Notes: generated by a model from the letters alone, not told the origin. Positions 1-12,419 are shown, counted from the first letter of the stretch. The stretch is DNA of 64,000 nt from Coleophoma eucalyptorum (GCA_026120035.1 JALRME010000030.1:434001-498000), one strand, 5' to 3'. Numbers and translations: made by a program.

Positions 1-27
1 AGCAGTGTTCTTGGAAGCTCCATCACA

Positions 28-1326
28 ATGGAAGCTCAGAGTAATGGCGAGCCCGCCGTGGATATCTCTTCCCTGAGTGTACAGGACTCGGCTGCAGGAG
101 TTCCTCAGCCTGCTCCGCACCTTTCCCATGATCCTCAGTATAATCAGAAGAGGAGTGATCCTTTCCAGTTTGGTTCTCGTCATTTGAAAGATGAAGCCGA
201 CGTCTTCGAGTTCAATGCTTGGGGTAAGCACCGACCCGTCGCTCAGAATATCAAAACAATACTAACTCGTTCTATAGATCATGTTGAAACTGACGATACT
301 TACAAGGAATATGCAGAACTACAGTATGCAAAACAGCGAGAATCTCCTGTATCTGACTTCGATAAGAGTAAGCTCCCTCGATTTCTTTTCGCGCGCCCCC
401 TACCTGCAGCATGATGATTTAGAACAAAATGCATAGTTCATCTGAGGTCTACTAGCCCATGAACGAAACAAATCTACCATTGTCTTTCGCTCCTATCTGA
501 TCTGCAATTTAAATGGCACAATTTTAGCAAACACTTGTATGCACAATAAGCTAACTGCCCTCAAGCTAGATTCAATGGCGACCCAGCAAAGTGGTGGAAC
601 AATTTCTATAAGAACAACACATCCAATTTTTTCAAGGACCGTAAATGGCTACAACAGGAGTTTCCAATTCTTTCAAAGATCACAAAAGCAGATGCGGGAT
701 CAATCACGCTGCTCGAAGTTGGAGCAGGCGCAGGCAATACTGCGTATCCCATTCTTGCTCATAATCAGAATCCAAATCTCAAAATACATGCGTGCGATTT
801 CTCCAAAAAGGCTGTTCAAGTGATACGTGAGAATGAGGCATACGACACGAAAAACATTCAAGCCGATGTCTGGGACCTTGCTGGAGATGTCTTGCCCCCG
901 GATTTGGAAGAAGGTTCCGTCGACATTGTTGTTCTGATCTTCATCTTTTCTGCCCTCTCACCAGCTCAGTGGGAGCAAGGTGTTCGCAATGTCTATCGAC
1001 TTCTTAAGCCAGGCGGGGAAGTTCTGTTCCGAGACTACGGTCGTGGTGACCTTGCTCAGGTTAGATTTAAAAAAGGACGATACCTGGAGGAGAATTTCTA
1101 CATCAGAGGAGATGGTACACGAGTCTATTTCTTCGAGAAGGAGGAACTGGAAAATATTTGGACTGGTAAAGCTGAAGAGGCGGACAACAACAAGCCTCAC
1201 TTTGAGATTGTTGAGATGGGAGTTGACAGGAGATTACTTGTCAACCGCGCAAAGCAATTGAAGATGTATCGTTGCTGGATGCAAGGTCGCTTTCGAAAAC
1301 CAGAAGTACCAGCTCCTCCCAGCTGA
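28..1326 (+). CDS. tRNA N3-methylcytidine methyltransferase (TRM140/METTL2-like)
   Basis: S-adenosylmethionine-dependent methyltransferase of the Trm140/Abp140-METTL2/8 family, which makes 3-methylcytidine at position 32 of some tRNAs. Three exons fit: 28-223, 278-367 and 566-1326, giving 348 aa. Intron 1 has GTAAGC, an ACTAAC branch point and TAG; intron 2 has GTAAGC and a CTAAC just before an AAG acceptor. Seen in the protein: an N-terminal RSDPFQFGSRHL and FNAWDHVE segment, then PAKWWNNFYKNN, then motif I LLEVGAGAGNTAYPIL, an acidic CDFSKKAV after it, and the GGEVLFRDYGRGD strand near the end. These are family signatures; the order and length match fungal members that lack the yeast actin-binding extension. 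The intron 2 acceptor (565/566) is the least certain point. It is the first gene of the window and reads away from PAN1. Substrate tRNA is inferred from the family. Confidence 0.88.
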
Positions 1327-2247
1327 AGGGTCTCCAAGAGAAACTGAACCATCATACGGATGAAAGCTTCCGTTGCATACAATGCTCTCGCGTCCACGGC
1401 TGCAGTCGTAATGCGAGGCGGCCAATGCTACATCCTATTTAAGGCCATGGCAAGAATTAGCATGGGAGATAGGGTGTCAGAAAGCGGAGGCAGTATCTCA
1501 CATAGTATCCTTGCCTCATACGAGCAATCCACGGATTAAAGAGGGAAAGCTTCCACGGCGGGTCAATAGGAAGGCCGGGAATGTGAAGGGATTTAGATTA
1601 AATGATATCTGATAAGAGGCAACGCTGAGCAACTTTATCTCACATAGAAGAGCTCCCCTGTCATGAGATAATGAATTATTCCAGTCCCATTACTTCGAGA
1701 ACCAACATGCTTCCAGTGATCCCAGAAAGAAAGGGGGAAAAGCCAAAAGCTCAGAAAATGAGCATGTCAATTCGTGGGCGACACAAACCTGAACGCTATT
1801 GTATAATACAGTGACAGAGGCAGTGAATGATAGGCAGGGAAAAAGAGAGAAAGGGAGAGTCGTATTGAGAGGTAAACGTCGAGCTGACGTCGATAAGATC
1901 TCGGATGATCGATAGGACGACTTTCTGGCTCTGCGAATGACACTCCCTCCGTCTTCCCCACCTTCGCACATCGCAACTCCACACCCCCAACATCAATCGA
2001 CATCAGCTGATATGTTCTATAAGTTCCCAAGCTTCAAAGGTGATGCTGATGAGAAGAAAAATCCATCTCGTTCCCCTCCCCCGCCATAGATGGCTCTTAG
2101 CACAGAGCTATGGCGGTCACGTGGCCCTGAAATTAGAATAAGGGGCTGGGACTATGCAAGGCGCGTCGGTTGTTATCAACGCGTTCGGCTCAAAATATCA
2201 ACAACTTCAAACCAGCACTTCTGAGACACGAAGCAAGAACCAGCAGA
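1327..2247. other. intergenic region
   Basis: About 0.9 kb between two genes on the same strand. Open frames here are short and overlap on both strands without recognisable domains. The last 300 bases are pyrimidine-rich in places and are the likely promoter of the next gene. I see no RNA gene or repeat. Confidence 0.5.
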
Positions 2248-3351
2248 ATGAACGACGAAAACAACACCCAGCGGCTTCCAGGGATCACCACCATAATACA
2301 AGCTGCTGAATGTCACAATGTTAAACTCCCCAGCATCAACGCTCACGCAAATCTGGCTGCAATAGCCCTTCCCAGACCACCCCTTGCTGTCACCAGTATC
2401 AATGCCATTCTCAACGCCCCTCAAAGCCCTACCAGTCTCCCAAAGCCATATTATTCACCAGCAAAACCATCATTAACCACTACCACAAGGACCCTACCAC
2501 CGATAGCACCAAATCCACTTCAGATCTCACCCGTCGCCTCCCTCAAACGCAAATCTCTCTCCTTCGAAGATGACCACCCGAACAATATCCACCCAGATGA
2601 TGAACGACTCCAGAATCCAGACCAAAATTGCGATCAGATCCGGCGGAAGATCAACAACCTTATCAACTCTGGGGACATGAAAGTAGGGGAATTCATAAAG
2701 ACGATTGGAGTAAACTCAAAATCCTATGGCTCTTTCATGAGATTATCTGGCCCGTATAAAGGGTCAAGCAATGGTACATTCTACAACGCATTTGCATTTT
2801 TTAAGAGGCGAGAGTTGTTGGGTATTAAGCCGGCGAAAAAGGCAAAGGTTAGCAAGGAGGAAGAGACCCGGCTCATGGATGTTTCGAGTGTGAAGCTTGA
2901 CGGCGAAGAGACGATGGAGGTTCCTGTCTACGACACCTGCGATGAGATCCGACGGAAGATCACTGCCTTCCTACGTGAACCAGGCGTCACACAAGCTGCC
3001 TTCCTGCGGGAGATTGCCAAGTCGTTCCCTGACGGCCGGAATTCTCCACAATCTAAAGTATTGAAGGATTTCCTCGCGAAAAAAGGTGCCAGAGCGGGGA
3101 ACACGAGCGCAGTGTTCTACGGCAGTTACGTGTTCTTTGAGAAGATGCGGATCCGTGATGGGAAGCCAAAGACGCAGTTGAGGGAGGAGATGGAGCGGAT
3201 CTACGCCGGTGGAGATAGTGACGCGGAAGAAGGGCCGAGCAGGCGAAGTGCGAAGGGTCTAGATATCAAGAGGGCAAGCAGCGGCAAAGTATGGTGCATG
3301 AAAGGCGATCGAGTACGAGAAGATAAATACGGAAGGCTGTCGTATTATTGA
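2248..3351 (+). CDS. hypothetical protein with two copies of a fungal CDxIRRKI domain (DUF7726-like)
   Basis: Single-exon frame of 367 aa from the first ATG in frame; the frame is open further upstream but only through a TTG, which is not a normal fungal start. The protein has a disordered Pro/Ser/Asn-rich N-terminal third followed by two related domains: about residues 128-190 beginning CDQIRRKINNLI, and about 232-302 beginning CDEIRRKITAFL. Both then share a K/FxREI-type helix and a GSxxFYxAxxFFxxxR-like end (FYNAFAFFKRREL and FYGSYVFFEKMRI). A basic linker lies between them (KPAKKAKVSKEEE). This resembles the uncharacterised fungal family I know as DUF7726; the name is from memory and a Pfam search would settle it. 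The helical, basic character is compatible with a nuclear protein, but function is unknown. Confidence 0.75.
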   Translation: MNDENNTQRLPGITTIIQAAECHNVKLPSINAHANLAAIALPRPPLAVTSINAILNAPQSPTSLPKPYYSPAKPSLTTTTRTLPPIAPNPLQISPVASLKRKSLSFEDDHPNNIHPDDERLQNPDQNCDQIRRKINNLINSGDMKVGEFIKTIGVNSKSYGSFMRLSGPYKGSSNGTFYNAFAFFKRRELLGIKPAKKAKVSKEEETRLMDVSSVKLDGEETMEVPVYDTCDEIRRKITAFLREPGVTQAAFLREIAKSFPDGRNSPQSKVLKDFLAKKGARAGNTSAVFYGSYVFFEKMRIRDGKPKTQLREEMERIYAGGDSDAEEGPSRRSAKGLDIKRASSGKVWCMKGDRVREDKYGRLSYY

Positions 3352-4309
3352 CACCCCCATCTCACCTCTCACAACTCTTAACGGACGCCACCAAAGAAAG
3401 TATTGATCATTAAGATCCTGGTGATCTACTTCTACTCTTTAGCCAAGGAAGGAAAAGGACAGGAACGTGAAAAGGTGTAATGGAAAGCGGACCATTGCTG
3501 TTTTGACGGGGTTTGCTTTAGGAGTAATGATTATTTTGGAATGCAAGGGAAAAGGGGGGGCTGGAAGGAAGTCTGAGAAAAAAAGAAAACGAATCGGTTC
3601 GGAAGCAATTCCGTCACAAAATATCTTGTACATATATACCCCAGCGTGAAATTAAGTGTGACACTTCCAATATTGAAGACTAAGGTCGATTTAATGGAGA
3701 GCTCCCTCTAAAACCGTGCTCGCCGCAAACCGTCCCTTGATCCGTCCATCTTTCAAGAGTAGGAAGACGAAACATGAATTTGATACTAAAGCATGAGAAC
3801 CACGTCAAACAAACTCCAGCTCGAATGTGCCCACTTGTCCATAGTCAATGTTTTTGTGAGAGCTCCCAAATGGGCACTTGTGCAACTCGAGAGGTTTTGA
3901 ACTTTTGTGCTGAGAGCCGGCAGGCACTTGCCAAGTTTAGTGGCATTAGGCCTTAACCTTATCTCACCTCACTTGATTCTACGCCTCCAATACGATAAGG
4001 GCATCTTATGTCGTTCACACAGTCGGGCTGGTGGCGCCGTTCTTAAGACCAGAATTGCAGCGGATGTGAGAATCATTCGGAGCAGACTAGACCGGACCAG
4101 GAGCCTAGAGATGGCACTTCAGTGGGAAAGCCCACCGTATTATAGAAAGTAAAGGGCTCAACTTCAATCTAAATACCAGCTAACAGTCTAACTACAACCT
4201 ACTACCTCCTCCGAAGAATATCATACATACAAATTCCCAATCCAATCCTTTGCAGCATCGTCCACCCTGTTAATATTATCTTCTCAGACTCTCTCTCAAA
4301 ACTTCAGAT
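3352..4309. other. convergent intergenic region
   Basis: About 1 kb between the 3' end of the preceding plus-strand gene and the 3' end of PAN1 on the minus strand. It should hold both 3' untranslated regions. Only short unrecognised frames are present. Confidence 0.5.
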
Positions 4310-7300
4310 CTAATCCAGAACCCTTCCTGCTGTAGCGGCTTGACTCTTGTCCTTCGTCTGAGTCTTCTTCAGAGCTCTGCCCATTTGAATCTCTCCCAGT
4401 AGACCAGCTGGCCGTGCAGCTCCAGCTGGTGGGGCAGGCGTCATCGTTCCTGGCGGAGGTGGTGGTGGCGGAGGCATTGGTGCTCCCATGATGGGTGGTG
4501 GCGGTGGTCCTGGAGGTGGAGGTGGAGGACCTCCTGGGAATGTTCCAGGCATAGGGGGCGGCGGAGGTGCCGAGGAATCGGGCATTGGTGGCGGTGCAGG
4601 AGCCGAAGAGTCAGGCATTGATGGAGGAGGTGGTGCAGGAGATCCTGGCATGGCAGGAGGTGGTGGTGGGGAGAGTGCTTCCACTGGAGGGGCAGGACTG
4701 CTTGGTGTAGAGCCGGCATTGTCCATTGCGGAAAGTGGACGAGGAGGTGCCATGGTTCCAAATAACATAGAAGCAAGTTGACGGGCATTACCAGCTCCTG
4801 GTCCTTCATCATCGGATGAATCATCATCTTTGTCGGAGCCAACAACAGACCACTCATCTTCTTCAGGGCGTGCACGAGAAGGTCGTGCACCAGTTGGCTG
4901 GGCCTGAAGAGGTTCGGGGGCCTTGCTTTGTTCCTGTGCAGGCCGATGGAACGGGTTGTAGGATGCAGCTGAAGCAGCAGGTGAGGTTACAGCACTTGCA
5001 GAGCTGGGAATACCAGAGTCGCCCGATTGTGCCATCTTCTTGAGAAATGGATTGCGACTTTCGGCTTCAGGGCTTGCGGTGGAGATCGATGGGATAGGTG
5101 GTGCGGCGGGTGGTGGGGGCGTTTCTTTGCGTTCAAGTTCTTGGCTCCCTTGTGTTGGTGTAGAAGCTTGCGGCGTGGCCTGTTGTGGATCTTCGTCATC
5201 AGAGGAGTCAGAATCGTCAATGGATTCCAATTGACGCTGCAGTTCCCTCTCGCGGGCTTGAGCTGCCTCGATTTCAGCTCGCTGTGCAGCCAAGCGAGCT
5301 TCCTTCTCCTTTGCTTCCGCTTGTGCAGCCTTCTTCTTGCGCTTTTCTTCCTCCTTCTTCATCTTACCAGCTTTGACCTGCTCCTCGAGGGCCTTCAGAC
5401 GGTCAGCAGCAGCTTGACGTTCGTTGGCAAGCTCAGCTTCTTGTCTTTCAGCATCATCCCTAACAGTGTTAGTAAATTTTCTCCCAAGCATCTCCGTACA
5501 ACATACTCTAAGCTCTTTGTGGCAATTTGTTGTGCCTCTTGTTCCTTCAAGACACGCTCCTCTTCTGCTTTCCTAGCAGCCTCACGTTCACCAGCATCAC
5601 TCTTTGCTGCCTTTCTCGTAGGTGGTGGCGGCGGCTTCTTTGCCCCAGCAGCAGCAGGTGGTGGCACGCCTTGTTCCTCTGCAAGCCTGGCTTGACGCTC
5701 GGCTTCACGTTTCGCGTCTTCTTCTTCAGCTTGTCGTAATTTGGCAGCTCGCTCTTCCTTCTCCCGCTCAAGGCGTTGTTGGGTCGTCTCGCCTGGCTTG
5801 GTTGGCGCCTTGATCCCAAGGGCGGCAAGACGTTCTGCCATCCGTTGCTCTGCTTGTTGCTTGATGAATGCTGCACGCTCTTCTGGCGTCTTGTAGGAAG
5901 CATATGAACCTCCTGAAGCAGGAGTAGGTGCCGAAGGTCTAGCAGTAGGGGCTTCAGCGCGAGTTGGTGCAGCAGGACTATCGTAGTGTGATGGAGTTCG
6001 AGAAGAGTCGTCACGGGTACTGCGAGAACGATCTTCGCTTCGGACTCTAGATGCCCGGCTTGATCTTTGCAAATCGAAAATGAAGTCCTTCACCTCATCT
6101 TCAACTCCTAGACCATCCTCCCATCTTCGCCTCTCATGCTCACTTGTAGAATCCTCGGCCCCTTCCTTGAGATTGTCTTCGAGGCCACGGGAGAAGTCAC
6201 GTACACTGTCCTCCACATCCTGGACCATTCGCTCATTGTTTTCTTTCTCGGTACGGATACGAAGGTTTTCTTCCTCCAACCGCTTTGGCGCATCGAAGTC
6301 CTCGCCGCTGGATTCAATCTTCTTGCCAGTGAGTGCAGCAGATCGCTGTTGCATCATAGCTTTGGCACGCGCCTTTAGTCTGTCTGATTCTGTTACTGAG
6401 CCACCTGGTCCAGTACCAACAATGCTGGAAGCGCTTCCAGGATGTGCCTTTGCATCTTTGAGACGGAAAAGTTCCAGCCTGGCGTCAGCAATGGCACGTT
6501 CCGTTCGTCGCACATTAGACGCTATCTCAGGCAACTTATCCGTCAGTACTTGCAGTTGACGCCGAAGAGCACGGCGTTCTGCTCCAGAGTCTAGGCTTCG
6601 CAATGCAGAGTCAGGGTGTGATTCAATGTCCTCTTGTATGCGACGAATTCGATGGTAGAGATCCTCGGCTTCACGACGATCCTTGCGGTCAAGCATATCA
6701 TCTTCATCCGCAGCCTTCTCATCCTTGAAGTCAATTGCATCAAGAAGTACTTGCTTTTCGCGAATCTTCTTCTTGAGTTGATCCAGTGACAAATCATCAT
6801 TGGAAGAAGCGACAGAAGATGGTGAGTCAGGACGTGGTGAGTTATTTCCAACTCGGCGTCGCGCACTTGACTTGTATCCCACGTCATCATCGTTGTTCTT
6901 GAAGACTGTGGCGTCCTTTCTACCTGAGCCAACGCCACCATTGCCGCCTCTGAATGAGTGATTCTTTAGATAACTGACTCCAGTTCTTTGAGGTAGCAGA
7001 CTTGCGCCAGAGTTCTTACGGAAATCTGACTCCTGGTGCAACAATGACTTTACGTTGTTTATGGAATCATTAAGCGTCCTTGTAGATGGCGGTACTAGCT
7101 CTGGTGGCAGCTGATTTGGAAGTGGGTATCCGTTCAGCTTTCGATAGATTAAATGCATAGCAACTGCAAATTCGTCCATGTTGAGACGACCCTTGTTGCC
7201 GTGATCTGCTAATGTCCAAACCCGCTCTAAGTCAGGCTTGTCCAAACCACTTTGTCCAAAAACCTCAATGGCGACGTCTCCACCGATAAATCCCTTGTTG

Positions 7301-8819
7301 AATCCATCCCATGCCTTGAACAAAGCATCGTAACGAGTCTTCTCATCTTTTGTTACAGCCCACGGGATAACCGCATTTCCAGTTAGGCCAGCTGATGTAA
7401 ATGTACCTTGCTCACGACCTGCCTGGGGCATCATGCGAGATTGCAACAGATCAATGTTAGGCAGCCCGGTGGCTGGGGCATTTACCAAGCCCCATTTTCC
7501 AGGCATACCAGTTGGCTGGCTGTTCAAAGGTGCAATCATTCCACCCATTCCAGTCTGTGCGGGAGACATTCCCTGGCCAGCAAATCCTGTAGGCATTGGG
7601 GGCATAGGTGGCCTTGGTCCATTGTAGCCTGTAGCTGACAGATTTGATGCGCCTTGGAAGCCTGTCTGTTGGGGCTGCATCTGCTGACCAAAACCTGTAG
7701 GCTGTGGCTGCTGAAATCCAGTTTGTTGTTGCTGGAATTGGCCAGGAAAGCCAGTCATCTGCGCCGTAAGTAGAGCAGAATTCGATTGCATGGGTTGAGG
7801 TTGTTGTATCACTGGAGGAGTCGCCGCATTCGTTCGCATAAAGTCTGGAGCATTGCTGGCAGGAGTTGAAGCTGGCGCATCGTCTGCCACACCAAAGCTA
7901 ATAATGTCTACCATGCTGGAGACTTCGTTCTTGATGTTATCCGGCAGGACAGAAGGTAACTGCTTTCCAACTAGCTTTAAATTACATAAATACATTGCCA
8001 AGGCAAATTCGGGGAAATAGAGCTGCCCAGCTCTCGTGGTGTCTGCGAGTGTCCTAGACAATGGTTAATCAGGCCTCAGTGAGGTACTCGAGATGTGTAA
8101 CCTTACCAAATTTGTGAGAGTGAGTTTCCATCCAGTTTCGACCGTAACAGCAGATCCCTTGACTTATCCCCGGACAGAGTCTGCCCACTATCGCCAACTG
8201 CAGATTTGAAGAGGGTCTCGAACTTGGCCTGATCCTGCGCTGTGATGAAAGAAAGTCTGATATTCGGTATCTTCACACCTCCTTTCGACTGTCTTCGACC
8301 CTTGGGTCTCGTCGAACCCGTCGGTGCGGCTTGAAACGAGGCTGCCATCTGGCTGAAGCCTGTCGGCTGGGCCGAGATGGGCGAGGGCGCTGCCGGAGCT
8401 TGGTTCTGTTGCTGCTGAAACTGGTTCGGCATCGATGGCATCGATGGAGCACCAGTCTGCTGCTGGTTCTGATACTGTGACGGCATTTGGGGCATTGGTG
8501 GAGCACCCTGGAAGCTCTGCTGTTGGGAGCCATTGTATTGCGATGGAGCTTGCCCCGGAAAGCCTGTATATTGCTGCTGGAGTGGTTGCTGCATCTGCTG
8601 AGGTTGAAACCCTGTAGGCTGTGGTTGCTGAAAGCCCGTTGGCTGTGATTGCATAGGAAATCCAGTGTACTGTTGCTGTAATGGAGCTTGTCCAAAGCCT
8701 GGCTGCTGCTGCTGCTGCTGTTGCTGATTGAAGGCATTGCCCTGCTGGCTCCCGTATTGTTGCGGACCACCAGGACGCCCCGAGTTTCCTCCTAGGTAGG
8801 AGTTACTACCCGAGAACAT
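4310..8819 (-). CDS. PAN1: PAN1, actin cytoskeleton-regulatory complex scaffold
   Basis: Endocytic scaffold that activates Arp2/3 at actin patches as part of the Pan1-Sla1-End3 complex. Three exons (8819-8107, 8053-5507, 5459-4310) give 1469 aa. Domain order matches the family. A Gln-rich N-terminus carries many TGF/TGY-type repeats (QPTGFQ), likely Prk1-kinase style LxxQxTG relatives. EH domain 1 lies at about residues 186-275 and is split by intron 1 at SQIW-TLADTT. EH domain 2 lies at about 467-560 ([29 protein letters not shown] core). A long charged coiled coil follows, then an Ala/Glu/Lys-rich segment, a polyproline stretch and a C-terminal WH2 motif ([18 protein letters not shown]). 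Both introns have GTAAGG or GTATGT donors and TAG acceptors. Length and order agree with Aspergillus-type PAN1. Triplet CAG/CTG runs encode the polyQ near 8700-8725. Confidence 0.95.
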
Positions 8820-9342
8820 GTTGATGATTATACACGATAATCAGAGCAGAGACGGAAGTGAGGGGTGGTGAGGAGAGTTGGATGATGGTAGTTAGGCCTC
8901 GATTCTGCCACGCGGGTGATGATGATGCTCCCGACCAGCTTATTAGCGAGTCTCACTATTCCCTGCTTGTGTCTAAACTCAAGAGGCGCAATCTCCTGCT
9001 GCTGCATCCCAGCCCTCTTGGCTCCTAGATCGCAAGGGTTATCTTTAGCAGTGGAATTGCTGTGGCCAATGAGTAAAATGATAATAATCACGAAATTTAG
9101 ATGAACACAGTCGAATCAATTCTATAGAATTAAATCATCTACGCTTTTTTTTTACAAGCTCGCAAGAGCTTTTAAGCTTTTAAGACGTAGCTGTACATAA
9201 CAAAGTGTTTTCATTCAACAAAAGTCATAACCACATTGCGGGCGTAAAACGGCGTCCCTCGCAAGTCATATCGTCACCAATTCATCTCCTTTATATTCTT
9301 CAACACATCCTACATATGGCCCTGTGAATTTTGCGCCCACAC
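8820..9342. other. intergenic region between PAN1 and the C9-methyltransferase gene
   Basis: About 0.5 kb holding the PAN1 promoter and the 3' end of the next minus-strand gene. Near 9160-9185 there is a short direct repeat of CTTTTAAG. No gene seen. Confidence 0.5.
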
Positions 9343-11111
9343 TTAAGCACTTGGGACAGCCTTCTCCTGAGTCTTTCCTGCTCTAGCAGCAATATGAGCC
9401 TTTCCAGCAGCAAGAGCGCCTGAAAGGTTGAATTGCGTTGGAATGCCTTCGACACGGTGAGTAGAGTTGATGTTCTTGACACAGGTAATCTGGTAGCAAG
9501 TTGCTCCTCCTTGTCGGGAGGTGATGGTGGAAGAAGCAAGGAAGTATTCCCATATCTGTATAACCAAATCAGTAACATATCGTCAAGATCTGACGAACCG
9601 AACTTACTCTGAACCACTTGTTGCCATACTTAGCCAGAACCTTTTCACGGTTGGCCATCCAGTTTCTGTACCATCTCCAGAGTGTGGCAGAATAGTGAAC
9701 ACCGACAGTGTCAATGTGCTTGACTTCAAAGCCAGCACTCTCTAACCAACCAACGTAGTTACCAAGAGGAACAGAAGCATCAGCACCTGGGAAGATGTAC
9801 TTGTTCATGAAGAGACCCCAGATGAGATCCTCGTATTGCCATGGCTTTCTGAGACCAGCAACCTGGATATAGAAGATTCCATCGTCCTCGAGCATGTCAT
9901 TGACCTGCTTCAAGAAAGTAACGATATGGCGGATACCAACGTGCTCAGCCATCTCGAGACAAGTGATTTTGTCGTAGTTGCCCTCAGGAACTGGAATGTC
10001 ACGGTAATCCATGCAGAGAATCTTGCTCTGCTCCTCGGAGATACCAGCCTTGCGAAGTCCATTGTTGCCCCAGGCGGTTTGATTACGACCAAGAGTAATA
10101 CCAGTAGCCTTGGCGCCATAGTTGACACTTGCGAACTTTGCAAGAGTTCCCCAACCACAACCGATGTCCAACAATTTCTCTCCCTCCTTCAGTGCGATCT
10201 TCTCGCAGACAATAGAAAGCTTGTTATCCTGGAGCTGCTCAAGCGTCTCCTCAGTGTTAATGTCGGAAATGATGCCAGAAGTGTAGATCATACGTGGGCC
10301 AAGGAACCAGCTGTAGAAATCATCACCACGGTCGTAGTGGTCACGGACCTGCTCCTCATCTACCAGTTCATTAGTGACGTTCTCAGTTGAAGGAACACAG
10401 CGAACACATACCTTGGGACCGAGTGTGCATAATGACCTCAGGCATCATGCCAAGCAAGAAGAATCGAAAGAGACTGAATGTGAATCTGAAGCTAGCCCAG
10501 TCATGTCTGTATTCCATAACTTCCAAGCAGTCACCATTAAAATCAACCTCGCCGGCAAAGTACATTTCATGGAAAGTCTCCATGGGGATCTTGTTCTTTC
10601 CACTATACTTGATCTTATCGGCCTCCTTCTTGAAGGTGAGGTAGTGCTCGACCGGGCGGCCTGGAAATCTGACTTTCTCATTCTTGCGAGGACTGAAGCT
10701 TGAAGCGACATACCAGAAGCCAGTCAGGACGGGGATGGAGGTGAAGAGCGCGAAGAAAATAGTTGTCTTCAAGCCACCACCAACCTTCCAGGACAAGTAG
10801 GTAGGAACACCAGCAAGGAGGGAAAAGAGTGCGAGGTTGGAAAAGTGCTCAGACCCAGCAGCATCTGCTGGTAGAGGGGCATTCTTGATGGATGGGTACT
10901 AAACGCAAAGTATCAATGACATGTACCAAAAAGTTCGCATGTTCGTTTTCCTTGCAAAGTAAACGGCGCTGAAGCAAGGGAGGGTGCTTACAGAAGTCGT
11001 CTTCACACCACAGTCCTCGAATTTCTCAAAGGTTGGAGTAGGAGCTTTGGGGGTTTCGATGAATTCAAACTCGCTCTCGGAGCCATTGACGCTCTGGCTT
11101 TGGGAAGACAT
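9343..11111 (-). CDS. sphingolipid C9-methyltransferase (cyclopropane-fatty-acid synthase family)
   Basis: Adds the C9 methyl group to the sphingoid base of fungal glucosylceramides, using S-adenosylmethionine, at the ER or Golgi membrane. Four exons (11111-10992, 10898-10412, 10359-9608, 9555-9343) give 523 aa, the usual length. Start is the ATG at 11111; the frame opens further only through a TTG. Two hydrophobic segments follow a short acidic N-terminus (about residues 55-105, ending TGFWYVASSF). The CMAS-type methyltransferase domain has motif I LLDIGCGWGTLAKFA, the ATGITLGRNQ strand, CLEMAEHVG and the GADASVPLGNY region. The three introns are 52-93 nt with GTAAGC, GTATGT and GTAAGT donors. 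The two N-terminal membrane helices separate fungal Mts1-type enzymes from bacterial CFA synthases. Some genomes carry two paralogues; only one is here. Confidence 0.93.
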
Positions 11112-11617
11112 GATGGTCAAGTCTTCCTACCCTAATTGACCACGAGGATATACGATCCTCGAAAAGCCAAAGTATATAGAGAGGTTGATGAGAAGGGGAA
11201 GGAGGGTAGAAGCAGAAAAGCCGAAGGTGTTCGTTTCACAGAGCGGTGAAATGCACAGACCAGAGTGACCTGTGTCGTGTCGCTTGAAGAGCTATTCTTG
11301 GTTAGGCCGGCATGGATCTTGGAGACGACGAGAGAGTGCCGTGGCCTTGAGGAATAAACCCTTGCGATCTGTTAGCGAGCGCAGAAAAGGGGCCGCAACA
11401 AGAAGACTCGCCGTCGGCACAGTGTGATGATCTGTTATTCCGACGTCACTGTGACGATCATATACAGAATGTCGTGTCTCAGAAGAAGTAATACTCAAAG
11501 CCTCCGTGGTTAATACAAGTAGGTACAAAACTTCAAATGTCAATCCCTCACTCCATCTAAAGCTTCAATTGATAAAACCTGAATAACATCCAATTGACTT
11601 TATCACGATTTCCAATT
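11112..11617. promoter_or_regulatory. divergent promoter region
   Basis: Shared upstream region between the C9-methyltransferase gene (minus) and the small four-exon gene (plus). At 11441-11449 the minus strand reads GTGACGTCG on its complement, one base from the CRE/ATF core TGACGTCA, followed by a further TGACG. That is only a sequence match; binding is not shown. Confidence 0.3.
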
Positions 11618-12172
11618 ATGGCTCCTCCGACAACCAAGCAACTATCTGACATTAATAACGCCCTTGGTGGCCTATTAGAGTAAGTAAAGTATCGTGCCAA
11701 GTTTGAGGCAGAGTATCTAAGGATTGCAGTGCTCTTGAGCAGCATGAGCAATGGAGTAGCGACGCCAAGCCTGCTCCAGGCCTGTTCTTCGTGCATGACT
11801 TTGCCACCAGATCTAAGTATATGCTCTCTGAGTATGAAAATATAAAAGAGGGGAAAACACTCCAACATCCCGACCAATTCAGGCCTGCACCGGGTACGAG
11901 TCATCTGTGAGATTCGAGGAAAGACTCCGCGAATAATGTCCTGACAATCAATAGGCAAGGGCGAGAACGCAGCTGTAAAGGTCTTTGACGAAGTTTGTGG
12001 GCGTACGATGATGCTCAAGATGATCATCGACGACAAGTCTGGCAAAGCTGCTGCTATGAGCGGAGGTGGACCACCTCTTGACTATGGACAGACTGTGCGG
12101 AGCAGATTCGCAGACCTGATGGCTGTCATACCACCAGACGCAATGATGAGAGGCATGATGGGTGGGATGTAG
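11618..12172 (+). CDS. small conserved-looking hypothetical protein, four exons
   Basis: No long open frame marks this gene, but four exons join cleanly: 11618-11679, 11730-11816, an 11-nt exon 11883-11893, and 11955-12172. The product is 125 aa. Donors are GTAAGT, GTATAT and GTACGA; acceptors are CAG, CAG and TAG. The protein starts MAPPTTKQLSDINNALGGLL, continues with DALEQHEQWSSDAKPAPGLF and a FVHDFATRSK segment, and ends in MMRGMMGGM. The C-terminal part is AAVKVFDEVCGRTMMLKMII, then a Gly-rich linker and TVRSRFADLMAVIPP. I do not recognise a family. The consistent phase across three introns and the ATG in good context argue that it is real; the microexon is the weakest step, since reading on from it meets a TGA within ten codons. 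Confidence 0.6.
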
Positions 12173-12419
12173 GCTACGATGCTGTGCAGGGAATTATTCA
12201 CATATACCAACCTGTAAACTGTGTTAGGTGATTTTCGGATGGGTTTTAAGTGTTTTCTAGATGGTAGCGAGAATCGACGTTCTCTGGACGTCGCGAAATG
12301 ACTCCGAAATGAGGTCCACACCTCCTGCACAATCTGCTACTCCTTCAAACATTCCTTCAAACACTACGGTGTGCAATAATCTAGATATGAACAACGAGGG
12401 ATCATGATCAGGGTATCAA

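Noticed and set aside
4441..5695. Several large frames on both strands inside PAN1
   Set aside because: They are shadow frames over the proline-rich and charged coiled-coil coding sequence.
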